DNA of 64,000 nt from Amycolatopsis nigrescens CSC17Ta-90 (GCF_000384315.1 NZ_ARVW01000001.1:4898157-4962156), one strand, 5' to 3'; shown: positions 38,213 to 46,501, counted from the first letter of the stretch. Numbers and translations are program-made. The notes: a model not told the origin generated them from the letters alone.

Positions 38213-38794
38213 GTGCCTTTGAGCTCACCAAGAGTGCGCGCGGCCGCTGCCGCGGCCCTTTCCCTGTGGTTGCTCTTCCAGGCTCCGGCGAGTGCGGAGT
38301 CCCAGCTCATCCCCGGCGCGCATCGCGCCGACATCAGCATGCAGGCGCAGCAGAAGGACCAGTGGTGCTGGGCCGCGGCCGGCAACACCATCGCCGCCTT
38401 CCACGGCTCGTCGGTCACCCAGACCAAGTTCTGCCAGCTCGCGCACAACGAGAGCGGCAGCGACTGCCGGAACAACCAGGGCACGCTGGCCGACCCGCAG
38501 CGCGCCTTCGGCAAGCTCGGCTTCGCTTCGCCGGGCAACTACCTCAACGGCCGGGTGAACTACTCGACCGTGCAGTCCCAGACCGGCAACGACCAGCCCA
38601 TCGAGACCAGGATCGGCTGGTCTTCCGGCGGTGGCCACATGCATGTCCTCTACGGCTACGACACCAGCAAGAACTGGGTGTACTGGGGCGATCCCTGGCC
38701 GTCGAGCGACCGCTACAACTGGGCGACCTACAGCTACTACACCAGCAACGGCAGCTTCACCTGGACGCACACCCTGACCGGAATCGCGAGGTGA
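38213..38794 (+). CDS. Secreted papain-like cysteine protease
   Basis: The 193-residue protein has a signal peptide (residues 1-28, ending APASA) and a mature domain with the papain/AvrRpt2-like pattern: catalytic Cys52 in QQKDQWCWAAAGN with its preceding Gln, His142 or His144 in GGGHMHVLYGYD, and Asp in WGDPWP. It should be a secreted protease or peptidase with an unknown target. GTG at 38213 has AGGAGG six bases upstream. The stop overlaps the next gene (GTGA), coupling their translation. The pair lies between sahH and tmk, which are adjacent in mycobacteria. Confidence 0.78.
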   Translation: MPLSSPRVRAAAAAALSLWLLFQAPASAESQLIPGAHRADISMQAQQKDQWCWAAAGNTIAAFHGSSVTQTKFCQLAHNESGSDCRNNQGTLADPQRAFGKLGFASPGNYLNGRVNYSTVQSQTGNDQPIETRIGWSSGGGHMHVLYGYDTSKNWVYWGDPWPSSDRYNWATYSYYTSNGSFTWTHTLTGIAR

Positions 38795-39585
38795 CGGCCG
38801 TGAAATCCGTGAAGCGGATCTTCGTGCTCGCAGCACTGGCCACCACCGGACTGCTCGCCATGGCCGGTGCCGCGCAGGCGGCCCCGGAGCCGGCCGCACC
38901 GTCCGGTCAGGACGTGGCGGCGGCCAAGCAGGTCACCGCGGACCCGGGGCTGCACGAGGCACTGGGCAGGTTCTTCACCCAGGCGCCCGGTGCCAGGACG
39001 GCGGTCGCGCCCGCGATCACCGTGGAGGACACCACCATCCCGGTGTACGAGCTGGGCCGGGACTTCGTGGCCGGGGTGCCCGGCGCGGCCACCGGTCAGC
39101 TCGTCTACCAGGCGGTACCGGTCCGCGCCTCGGACGGCCGGACCGCGACCCTGTGGACGGTGCGGGCGCCGGACGGGAGCTGGCAGGTCGGCAACATCGC
39201 CTCCGGTGACCGTGAGCGCGCGTTGGCGGCGAAGCTGCCGGCCGGGGCGAAGCTGCTGCACGAGCCGCAGGTCGACGCCTGGTACGCGCAGCTTGGCGAT
39301 CAGGTCACGCTGATCGACGGCGGTGGCAGCGGGGCCGTGCTCGGCTCCATCCAGTCCATCACTGACTACCAGCGTGCGGTTGCCGGGCGGTACGGCGACA
39401 AGCTGCCGGGCTCCGAGTACGACCGCCATGGCGTCGCCGGCGGTTACGCGCCCACCGTGCTGCGGGAGGACGAGCCGCCGGGCAGCGGGCAGACCGCGCC
39501 GGGCTGGCTGCCGCTGGTGCTGGTCGGCGGACTGCTGATGATCGCCACCGGAGCGTTCTTCCTGCGCCGCACCACCCGCGGCTGA
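38791..39585 (+). CDS. Membrane-anchored partner of the secreted protease
   Basis: The 264-residue protein has a signal peptide (residues 1-30, ending AAQAA), an extracytoplasmic domain of about 200 residues without a known family, and a C-terminal membrane helix (WLPLVLVGGLLMIATGAFFLRR) with a short basic tail. There is no LPxTG sortase motif. GTG at 38791 overlaps the protease stop by four bases. The tight coupling suggests it anchors, inhibits, activates or is cleaved by the protease; none of these is shown. Confidence 0.7.
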   Translation: MTAVKSVKRIFVLAALATTGLLAMAGAAQAAPEPAAPSGQDVAAAKQVTADPGLHEALGRFFTQAPGARTAVAPAITVEDTTIPVYELGRDFVAGVPGAATGQLVYQAVPVRASDGRTATLWTVRAPDGSWQVGNIASGDRERALAAKLPAGAKLLHEPQVDAWYAQLGDQVTLIDGGGSGAVLGSIQSITDYQRAVAGRYGDKLPGSEYDRHGVAGGYAPTVLREDEPPGSGQTAPGWLPLVLVGGLLMIATGAFFLRRTTRG

Positions 39586-39599
39586 CGCATCCGGGTAAC

Positions 39600-39631
39600 G
39601 AGCCCGCCGGGACCGCCGTCCCGGCGGGCTC
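39600..39631 (+). terminator. Terminator-like hairpin before tmk
   Basis: A perfect 14-bp stem, GAGCCCGCCGGGAC (39600-39613) with 39618-39631 and loop CGCC, lies 14 bases after the partner gene. It ends the protease operon just before tmk, without a U-run. Confidence 0.65.
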
Positions 39632-39647
39632 CGTATCGTTACCGCCC

Positions 39648-40307
39648 GTGGGGCGACTAGTGGTGATCGAGGGCCTGGACGGGGCCGGCAAGCGCACCCT
39701 CACCGAGCGGCTGACGAAGGCGCTGCGAAGTGCGGGCGCTACCGTGGCGACCCTGGCGTTCCCGCGCTACGGCCGCAGCGTGTACGCCGACCTGGTGCAC
39801 GAGGCGCTGCATCGGCAGCACGGCGACCTCGGCGATTCGGTCTACGGCATGGGACTGCTCTACGCGCTGGACCGGCGCGGCGCCGCGGACGAGATCCGGA
39901 ACGCGCTGGATGGTCACGATGTGCTGCTGCTCGACCGGTATGTGGCCTCGAACGCGGCGTACCAGGCGGCCAGGCTGCACCAGGGCGCGGATGGCGAGGT
40001 CGTCGAATGGGTGCGCGCGCTGGAGATCGAGCGGTTCGGCCTGCCGGTGCCGGACGCGCACCTGCTGCTCCGGGTGAGCCCCGAGCTGGCCGCCGCCCGT
40101 GCCGAACAGCGCGCGCGGGCGGATTCCGCTCGTACCAAGGACTTCTTCGAGTCCGATGACGGGCTGCAGGCCCGGTGCGCGAGGGTCTACGACGAGCTCG
40201 CGGCCAGGAATTGGCTGTCCGGCTGGCACACCATCGACGGTGCCGCCGGGGTCGACACGGATGCTCTTGCCGAAGAACTGCTGGCCTCGCATCGGACTCC
40301 GGGCTGA
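39648..40307 (+). CDS. tmk: Thymidylate kinase
   Basis: The 219-residue protein phosphorylates dTMP to dTDP. The P-loop reads GLDGAGKRT, as in the mycobacterial enzyme; LDRYVASNAAYQAARL holds the catalytic DR and substrate-binding residues; and the lid region is Arg-rich. The early FPRYGRSVYADL matches actinobacterial Tmk. GTG at 39648 is used, close to a preceding hairpin. In mycobacteria it is flanked by sahH and mtrA; here both flanks carry insertions. Confidence 0.9.
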   Translation: MGRLVVIEGLDGAGKRTLTERLTKALRSAGATVATLAFPRYGRSVYADLVHEALHRQHGDLGDSVYGMGLLYALDRRGAADEIRNALDGHDVLLLDRYVASNAAYQAARLHQGADGEVVEWVRALEIERFGLPVPDAHLLLRVSPELAAARAEQRARADSARTKDFFESDDGLQARCARVYDELAARNWLSGWHTIDGAAGVDTDALAEELLASHRTPG

Positions 40308-40365
40308 TCCGATCTCATCAGTTCGGCCGACTCGGCGGGGCCGGTGCGGCCGTAGTTTCGGTGAT

Positions 40366-40698
40366 ATGTCGATTGTGTCCTTTCTGCGCGCGCGGATCCA
40401 CGAAGACGAAAGCCGTGCCGCGCGTGGTGTCACCGGCGGTCTGCTGACGCCGCAACGGGTGCTCGCCGAGTGCCGGTCGAAACGCCTCATTCTGGACACG
40501 CTCGAACGCGAGCGCCGCGAAGCCGCCACGGGGGACGACCTCGAGTGGTTCCTCGAAGCGGAGTCCTCGGCCATTTCCTGGCTGCTCGGCGAGAGCGCGG
40601 AGCAGAAGTCCAAGGTGCTGATGCGGCAGATCCTGCGGGCGATGGCGCTGCCCTACTCCGGGCATCCCGACTACCGCCGGGATTGGCTCCCGTCCTGA
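40366..40698 (+). CDS. DUF6221-like protein
   Basis: The 110-residue protein has the MSIVSFLRARIHEDE opening, RVLAECRSKRLILDTLE in the middle and PYSGHPDYRRDWLPS at the end, the features of DUF6221 proteins, which are common in actinomycetes and often near mobile or accessory genes. No function is known. ATG at 40366 was chosen because the family begins with this short acidic helix; longer upstream reading overlaps tmk without support. It is convergent with the GcvT-family gene, with stops 10 bases apart. Confidence 0.75.
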   Translation: MSIVSFLRARIHEDESRAARGVTGGLLTPQRVLAECRSKRLILDTLERERREAATGDDLEWFLEAESSAISWLLGESAEQKSKVLMRQILRAMALPYSGHPDYRRDWLPS

Positions 40699-40708
40699 GC
40701 CCGCCCGC

Positions 40709-43117
40709 TCAGGCGAGCATCCGGCCCATCCCGGGGTCGAACAGGGGCTCTTCGGCGACCACTGCCGGCACCAGCTCCCCGAAGTACCCGATTCGCAGCG
40801 GCCGTCCCGGCACCGCCACCGCGGCCGGCAGCCAGGCGTAGGCGATGTTCCGGCCGATCGTGTAGCCGTAGGCGGCACTGGTCACGTAGCCGGCGGGGCG
40901 GCCGTCGGCGTACACCGGTTCGCTGCCGAGCAGGGTGGCCCGCGGGTCGTCCACGGTCAGGCAGGTCAGCCTGCGGGTGACCGTCTCGGCGGACCTGCCG
41001 GCCAGCGCGTTGCAGCCGATGAAGTAACCCTTGGCCGGCTTGACCGCGAAGCCGAGCCCGACCTCGTAGGGATCGTGTTCGGTGGTCATGTCGACGCCCC
41101 AGACGCGGCGGCCCTTCTCCAACCGCATGCTGTCGAACGCCTCGCGGCCGGCCGCGATCACGCCGAACCGCTGTCCCGCCTCCCAGAGCGTGTCCCAGAG
41201 CCGCCGGCCCATGTCCGCGCCGGTGCAGAGCTCCCAGCCGAGTTCGCCCACAGAGGACAGTCGCAGTGCGGTGACCGGCACTTCGCCGATGAACGCCTGC
41301 ACCGCCTTGAAATAGCCGAGTGCCCGGTGTGCGAAGTCCGTTGTGGACAGTGGCTGGAGCAGCAGCCTCGACTGCGGGCCCCACAGCCCGATGCAGCAGG
41401 TGCCCGCGGTGGTCTCGCGCACCTGCACGGTGCCGTCGCCGGGCAGGTGCCGCCGGAACCAGTCCAGGTCGAGGCTGCTGTTCACGCCGACCTGGAACCA
41501 TTCCCGGCCAAACCTGGCCACGGTCAGGTCGCTGCGGATCCCGCCGTGCTCGCCGAGCAGCAGGGTGTAGCTGACCGAGCCGGGTTCGCGGTCCAGCTGG
41601 TTGGTGGTCAGCGCCTGCAGGAAGGACAGCGCGCCGGGCCCGGTGACCTCCAGGCGTTTCGCCGGGGTCAGGTCGAACATCGCCACCCGCTGCCTGGCCA
41701 CCAGCGCCTCCGCCCCGGCGATCGGAGACCAGTGCCGCGCGGCCCATTCGTTGCGTTCCGGGATGCCTTCGACTTCGGGCAGCTCGGCGTTGGCCTGGTA
41801 CCACTGCGGGCGTTCCCAGCCGCCGGACTCCAGGAAGTGCGCGCCCAGCTCGACCTGGCGCTCGTAGAACGGGCTGGTGCGCAACGGCCGCGGTGGCCCG
41901 GACGGCCGGCGGGGATGCCTGATCTCGTAGACCTCGGTGAACGACCGGGAGCCGCGTGCGCGCACGTAGCCCGGCGAGAGCTGTGCCTGCTCGAACCTGG
42001 CCAGGTCGCAGGAATGCAGGTCTTGGGCCGGCTGCCCGTCCACCATCCACTCGGCCATCGCGCGGGCGACCCCGGCGGAGTGCGCGACCCGCACCGCTTC
42101 GGCGACCCAGAACCCGTCCAGGCCGGGATGCTCGCCGAGCAGCGGCATGCCGTCGGCGGTGAAGGCGGAGAGCCGGTGGACGCCGTGCTCGATCTTGGTG
42201 TCGCCGAGTGCCGGCAGCAGGTCGGCCGCCGCGGTCCAGGACGGCTCGAAGTCCTCCGGGTTGAACTCCGGCACGGCCGCCCCGGGGTCGACCGGCAGCG
42301 GCCGGTGCCGGTGCGCCCCGATGCCGAGCCGGTCGATGTGCTCGCGGAAGGACAGCCCGGCGTCGGGGTGGCGCAGGATCGGCTTGCTCGCCTCGGTGCG
42401 GAAGTCGTTCTGCCCGGCCAGCACGGACAGCGGGTTGGTGGTCGCGTACTGGTGCGCCATCGGCACCAGCGGCACCGCCAGGTCGACCATCGAGCCGATC
42501 AGCGGGCCGTCGGTCCCGGCGCAGGAGATCACCACGTTCGCCCGGAAGTGATCACTGCCGGTCCGCACCCCGGTGACCCGGCCGGCCGCGCGCTCGATCG
42601 CGGTGACCCGCTGCCCGGACAGGAACCGCGCCCCGCGCCCGATCGCCCGCCTCGCCTGCGCCTCGGCCGCCCGCGACGGGCAGGCCAGTCCGTCGCTGGG
42701 CACGTGGAACCCGCCGAGCACCTTGCCGGAGTCCAGCAACGGGTGCAGCTCGGCGCATTCGCCTGGTTCGCGCAGGTAGCCGCGCACGCCCCAGGAGGCG
42801 GCCCAACCGTGCCGGCGTCGCAGCTCCGCCCAGCGCGACGGGGTGGTGGCCACCTCCAGGCCGCCGAGCTGCTGGAAGCACCACCGCCCGTCCAGGGTCA
42901 GGCCGGTGTACTTGGCCACGGTGTACCGCGCGAACTCGGTCAGCGTCTTGGCGCCGCTGGTCTGGAACACCAGCCCAGGGGCGGGCGCGCCGGCGCCGAA
43001 CGGCTCGCCCTGCTCCAGCACCACCAGGTCGGTCCAGCCGCGCTCGGTCAGCTCGTCCGCCAGCGCGCAGCCGACGATGCCGGCACCGATGATCACGACC
43101 CGGGGTCTGCCGGCCAT
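40709..43117 (-). CDS. FAD oxidase-GcvT fusion, dimethylglycine/sarcosine dehydrogenase-like
   Basis: The 802-residue protein has an N-terminal DAO-type FAD domain (VIIGAGIVGCALADEL, residues 8-23), a FAO_M linker domain, and GcvT folate-binding domains (about 440-800). Such enzymes oxidatively demethylate N-methyl amines such as dimethylglycine or sarcosine, passing the carbon to tetrahydrofolate. In relatives a His in SHAPGLVFQ carries covalent FAD; here the segment reads GAPAPGLVFQ with Pro45, so flavin is probably non-covalent. ATG at 43117 has GGAGG upstream; upstream in-frame codons were rejected. It probably belongs to the IclR regulon. Confidence 0.82.
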   Translation of the reverse strand: MAGRPRVVIIGAGIVGCALADELTERGWTDLVVLEQGEPFGAGAPAPGLVFQTSGAKTLTEFARYTVAKYTGLTLDGRWCFQQLGGLEVATTPSRWAELRRRHGWAASWGVRGYLREPGECAELHPLLDSGKVLGGFHVPSDGLACPSRAAEAQARRAIGRGARFLSGQRVTAIERAAGRVTGVRTGSDHFRANVVISCAGTDGPLIGSMVDLAVPLVPMAHQYATTNPLSVLAGQNDFRTEASKPILRHPDAGLSFREHIDRLGIGAHRHRPLPVDPGAAVPEFNPEDFEPSWTAAADLLPALGDTKIEHGVHRLSAFTADGMPLLGEHPGLDGFWVAEAVRVAHSAGVARAMAEWMVDGQPAQDLHSCDLARFEQAQLSPGYVRARGSRSFTEVYEIRHPRRPSGPPRPLRTSPFYERQVELGAHFLESGGWERPQWYQANAELPEVEGIPERNEWAARHWSPIAGAEALVARQRVAMFDLTPAKRLEVTGPGALSFLQALTTNQLDREPGSVSYTLLLGEHGGIRSDLTVARFGREWFQVGVNSSLDLDWFRRHLPGDGTVQVRETTAGTCCIGLWGPQSRLLLQPLSTTDFAHRALGYFKAVQAFIGEVPVTALRLSSVGELGWELCTGADMGRRLWDTLWEAGQRFGVIAAGREAFDSMRLEKGRRVWGVDMTTEHDPYEVGLGFAVKPAKGYFIGCNALAGRSAETVTRRLTCLTVDDPRATLLGSEPVYADGRPAGYVTSAAYGYTIGRNIAYAWLPAAVAVPGRPLRIGYFGELVPAVVAEEPLFDPGMGRMLA

Positions 43118-43175
43118 CCCTGCTACCTCCGGTCCATAGTGGACAAGCCGCACCTTGTCGCCACCGGCGCGGTGG

Positions 43176-43211
43176 GTTGCGTATGGGGAGTGGTGTTCCG
43201 TCCTCTGCAAC
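43176..43211. promoter_or_regulatory. Degenerate IclR-type operator before the GcvT-family gene
   Basis: A 36-base stretch begins GTTGCGTAT (43176-43184) and ends GCAAC (43207-43211), the same span and outer sequence as the 36-base perfect operator at 44149. The inner parts of the right arm differ. It lies about 60 bp upstream of the GcvT-family start. It is a probable weaker site for the same regulator. Confidence 0.5.
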
Positions 43212-43278
43212 AAGGTGCGGGACGGTGGGACCCAGTGTCAATAGCTACGTGCAGGTAGTTCGAGGTTTGCTCGGCGAC

Positions 43279-44067
43279 TTACTCCGCTACGTAGCCCAGC
43301 TGCTCGGACAGCTCGCCGGCCGCCTCGGTCATCGGCCGCAGGATCTGGCGCACCCGCTGCCTGGACAGCCGGTAGGACGGCCCGGAGGCGCTGATCGCCG
43401 CGACCACCTCGCCGCCGGGGCCGTGGATCGGCACCGCGACCGCGTGCATGCCCAGCTCCAGCTCCTCGAAGCAGGCGGCGTAACCGTCCTCGGCGATCCG
43501 CTCCAGCTCGGTGCTGAGGTCGGCGGCGTCGGTGGTGGTGCGCGGGGTGTACTGCTCCAGCTTCCGGCGCAGCAGCCGCCGCCGTTCGGTGTCGTCCATG
43601 TACGCCAGCAGGATCTTGCCGCTGGAGGTGGCGTGCAGCGGGGTGCGCTGGCCGGTCCAGTTCTGGGTGGTGATCGCGGCCGAGCCGCGGGCCTGGCTGA
43701 TGTTGATCGCGACGCCCTCGTCGGCGATCGCGATGTTCACCGTCTCGCCGAGCGACTCGGCCAGCTGCTGGCAGGCCGGCCTGCCGAGTTTGGCCAGGTC
43801 CATCCGGCCGGTGGCGGCACCGGCCAGCCGGACGATGCCGAAGCCGATCGCGTACTTGCCGCGCTCGCCGAGTTGCTCCACCAACCCGCGCGCCTCCAGC
43901 ACGCTGACCAGTCTGGACGCGGTTGACTTGTGCACGCCGAGCTCACCGGCGATCTCGGTGATCCCGGCTTCGCCGTTGCGGGCGAGCATCTCGAGCACGC
44001 TGATCGCGCGATCCACCGATTGGACCTGGCTGGGGGCGGCGTTGCCGCCCGAATCCTGGTTCCGCAT
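43279..44067 (-). CDS. IclR-family transcriptional regulator
   Basis: The 262-residue protein has an N-terminal winged helix-turn-helix (residues 18-75, with ITEIAGELGVHKSTASRLVSVLEARGL) and a C-terminal effector-binding domain of the IclR family with the HATSSGKILLAYMDD and GMHAVAVPIHGPGGEVVAAIS segments. ATG at 44067 is used. It is divergent from the Rieske gene across a perfect 36-base palindrome. IclR members often control degradation of small organic acids or amines; the effector here is probably a substrate of the adjacent enzymes. Confidence 0.92.
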   Translation of the reverse strand: MRNQDSGGNAAPSQVQSVDRAISVLEMLARNGEAGITEIAGELGVHKSTASRLVSVLEARGLVEQLGERGKYAIGFGIVRLAGAATGRMDLAKLGRPACQQLAESLGETVNIAIADEGVAINISQARGSAAITTQNWTGQRTPLHATSSGKILLAYMDDTERRRLLRRKLEQYTPRTTTDAADLSTELERIAEDGYAACFEELELGMHAVAVPIHGPGGEVVAAISASGPSYRLSRQRVRQILRPMTEAAGELSEQLGYVAE

Positions 44068-44148
44068 GACGCAACACTAACGGCTGGGCGCGGTTTCGCT
44101 CGGCCGACCGGGCGAATCCCTTGACGGCTCAGGGAGATGACCTGGATT

Positions 44149-44184
44149 GTTGCGTATAGCACGCCGTGTCTCGCTATACGCAAC
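44149..44184. promoter_or_regulatory. Perfect 36-base IclR-type operator
   Basis: GTTGCGTATAGC (44149-44160) and GCTATACGCAAC (44173-44184) are perfect 12-bp arms around a 12-base spacer, between divergent IclR and Rieske genes. Position and symmetry suit an IclR dimer or tetramer site that controls both genes. A GGAGG for the Rieske gene follows directly. Confidence 0.7.
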
Positions 44185-44197
44185 TCCGGAGGCAGTC

Positions 44198-44515
44198 ATG
44201 ATTCGAGCCTGCGACGTCGTCGATCTTCCCGAGGGGGAAGCGGTCCGCCTGCCGGGCCCGGTGCCCGTCTCGGTCTTCCATACCGAGGAAGGCTTTTTCG
44301 CCATCGACGACACCTGCAGCCATCAGGACGCGTCACTGGCGGACGGCTGGATCGAGGGCTGCTTCGTCGAATGCCCGCTGCACGCGGCGCTGTTCGACCT
44401 GCGCACCGGGATGCCAACCTGCCTGCCGGCCAAGCGGCCGGTGCGGACTCATCAGGTCGTGGTCGTCGACGGCGCCATCTATGTGGACACCGGACTGCTC
44501 GAGGAGACCGCGTGA
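44198..44515 (+). CDS. Rieske [2Fe-2S] ferredoxin
   Basis: The 105-residue protein is a small Rieske ferredoxin of the aromatic-oxygenase type. Cluster ligands are Cys40-x-His42 and Cys59-x-x-His62. It should carry electrons from the FAD reductase encoded next to a terminal Rieske oxygenase, but no oxygenase subunit is encoded in this window. ATG at 44198 with GGAGG upstream; the gene overlaps the reductase by four bases. It lies under the 36-base operator. Confidence 0.88.
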   Translation: MIRACDVVDLPEGEAVRLPGPVPVSVFHTEEGFFAIDDTCSHQDASLADGWIEGCFVECPLHAALFDLRTGMPTCLPAKRPVRTHQVVVVDGAIYVDTGLLEETA

Positions 44516-45717
44516 AGACGATCGCGATCGTCGGCACCTCGCTGGCCGGCCTTTCTTCGGCGCGCGCCCTGCGCGCGCAGGGCTTCGACGGCAGGCTGGT
44601 GCTGATCGGCGAGGAGCCGCACCGGCCGTACGACCGGCCGCCGCTGTCCAAGGACTTCCTGCTCGGCCGGATGACCGCCGAGGAGCTCGAACTCGGTGAC
44701 GCGGCGGATCTGCTGGAGCTGAATGCCCAGTGGTACCTGGGAAAGCGGGCGGTCAGGCTGGACATGGCGGCGGGTGCCGTCACGCTGTCCGACGGCACCG
44801 AGATCGACTGCGACGGCGTGCTGGTCGCGACTGGTGCGAGCCCGAGAACCCTTGCTGGCACTGGGTTTCCGGCGGAATTCGGGGTGCACACGCTGCGCAC
44901 GCTGGACGACGCCAAGGCGCTGCGCGCCGAACTGGCCTGCGGAGCACGGGTGGTGGTGATCGGCGCCGGGTTCATCGGCGCCGAGGTGGCCTCGGCCTGC
45001 CGGACGCTCGGCTGCGAGGTGACCGTGGTGGAGGCCGCGCCGGTGCCGCTGGCCGGGGTGCTCGGCGAGCGGATGGGCCGGCTCTGCGCGGACCTGCACG
45101 GCGAGCACGGCGTCCGGCTGATCACCGGAACCGGGGTCGCGGGACTTTCCGGCGGGAGCGCGGCGGGCACGGCTTCGGTGCTGACCGGGGTGCGGCTGAC
45201 CGACGGCCGGGAGCTGCCCGCCGACGTGGTGGTGGCCGGTATCGGCGCCCGGCCGAACACCGGCTGGCTCGCCGGTTCCGGGCTCGCCGTCGACGACGGG
45301 GTGCTGTGCGACTCCGGCTGCTTGACCGCCAACCCCAGGGTGGCCGCGGCCGGCGACGTCGCCAGGTACCGGTGTCCCCATACCGGGCGCTTGGCGCGGG
45401 CCGAGCATTGGACGGCCGCCGCCGAGCAGCCCGCCGTCGCGGTGCGGAATCTGCTCGCCGGCGGCACGGTCGAGCAGTACGCCAGGCCGGGCTATTTCTG
45501 GTCCGACCTCTATGGACAGCGGATCCAGTTCGCCGGCAGCGCCGAGGGTCACGACGAGTTACAAGTAGTCGACGGCGCGTTGACGGAACGGAAATTCGTC
45601 GTCACCTATCACCGCGGCGGAAATGTCGTCGGCGTGCTCGCGATGAACAGCCCGCGACCGTTCACCCGGCTGCGCCGTAGCCTGAACCGGCCCCCGATGA
45701 TGGTCCATCCGGGCTAA
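44512..45717 (+). CDS. FAD-dependent ferredoxin reductase
   Basis: The 401-residue flavoprotein has two Rossmann folds (IVGTSLAGLSSARAL near residue 5 and VVIGAGFIGAEVASA near 145) and the YDRPPLSKDFLLG motif of class III oxygenase-type ferredoxin reductases. It should pass electrons from NAD(P)H to the Rieske ferredoxin. GTG at 44512 overlaps the ferredoxin stop. The absence of an oxygenase gene here means the oxygenase is elsewhere or the pair serves another acceptor. Confidence 0.88.
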   Translation: MKTIAIVGTSLAGLSSARALRAQGFDGRLVLIGEEPHRPYDRPPLSKDFLLGRMTAEELELGDAADLLELNAQWYLGKRAVRLDMAAGAVTLSDGTEIDCDGVLVATGASPRTLAGTGFPAEFGVHTLRTLDDAKALRAELACGARVVVIGAGFIGAEVASACRTLGCEVTVVEAAPVPLAGVLGERMGRLCADLHGEHGVRLITGTGVAGLSGGSAAGTASVLTGVRLTDGRELPADVVVAGIGARPNTGWLAGSGLAVDDGVLCDSGCLTANPRVAAAGDVARYRCPHTGRLARAEHWTAAAEQPAVAVRNLLAGGTVEQYARPGYFWSDLYGQRIQFAGSAEGHDELQVVDGALTERKFVVTYHRGGNVVGVLAMNSPRPFTRLRRSLNRPPMMVHPG

Positions 45718-45773
45718 GTCGCCGCCATTGATCGCCGGGTCGTGCGCGGGTACCGGGTGAGCAGTGCGAATAT

Positions 45774-46457
45774 GTGTTCATGAAGGCACGTGTTCTGGTG
45801 GTCGACGACGACCCTGCTCTTGCGGAGATGCTCACCATCGTCCTGCGCGGGGAGGGCTTCGACACCGCCGTGGTGCCGGACGGTTCCCGCGCGCTGCCCG
45901 CGCTGCGGGAGCTGAAACCCGATCTCGTGCTGCTCGATCTGATGCTGCCCGGGATGAACGGGATCGACGTGTGCAAGGCGATCCGCGCCGAGTCCGGGGT
46001 GCCGATCGTGATGCTCACCGCGAAGAGCGACACCGTGGACATCGTGCTCGGCCTGGAGTCCGGCGCGGACGACTACGTGGTCAAGCCGTTCAAGCCGAAG
46101 GAACTGGTCGCCAGGGTGCGGGCCAGGATGCGGCGGACCGACGCCGAGCCGGCCGAGTCGCTCGGCATCGGCGACCTCACCATCGACGTGCCCGGCCACG
46201 AGGTGACCAGGGAGGGCAAGGCCATCCCGCTCACCCCGCTGGAGTTCGACCTGCTGGTCGCGCTGGCCCGCAAGCCGCGCCAGGTGTTCACCCGCGAGGT
46301 GCTGCTGGAGCAGGTCTGGGGCTACCGGCACGCGGCCGACACCCGGCTGGTGAACGTGCACGTCCAGCGGCTGCGCTCCAAGGTGGAGAAGGATCCGGAA
46401 CACCCCGAGGTGGTGTTGACGGTGCGCGGCGTGGGGTATAAAGCGGGCCCACCGTGA
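45774..46457 (+). CDS. mtrA: Response regulator MtrA
   Basis: The 227-residue OmpR-family regulator has VLVVDDDPALAEMLTIVLRGEGF at its start and phospho-acceptor Asp55 in LLDLMLPGMNG. The C-terminal winged-helix domain has an almost invariant actinobacterial end (VNVHVQRLRSKVEKDPEHP and VLTVRGVGYKAGPP). MtrA controls cell-wall hydrolases, division and osmotic responses. GTG at 45774 is listed; ATG 45780 is two codons downstream. mtrB and lpqB follow in operon. It is a candidate regulator of the GTCAC-repeat promoters at 9.8 and 11.8 kb. Confidence 0.97.
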   Translation: MFMKARVLVVDDDPALAEMLTIVLRGEGFDTAVVPDGSRALPALRELKPDLVLLDLMLPGMNGIDVCKAIRAESGVPIVMLTAKSDTVDIVLGLESGADDYVVKPFKPKELVARVRARMRRTDAEPAESLGIGDLTIDVPGHEVTREGKAIPLTPLEFDLLVALARKPRQVFTREVLLEQVWGYRHAADTRLVNVHVQRLRSKVEKDPEHPEVVLTVRGVGYKAGPP

Positions 46458-46501
46458 ACGTCCGGTTCCCCGGTGGCAGTCCCGCACGGAGTTTCTAACG
46501 C

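Noticed and set aside
41075..43258. 727-codon plus-strand frame opposite the FAD-GcvT gene
   Set aside because: Antisense shadow; the minus-strand protein has clear FAD and GcvT motifs.
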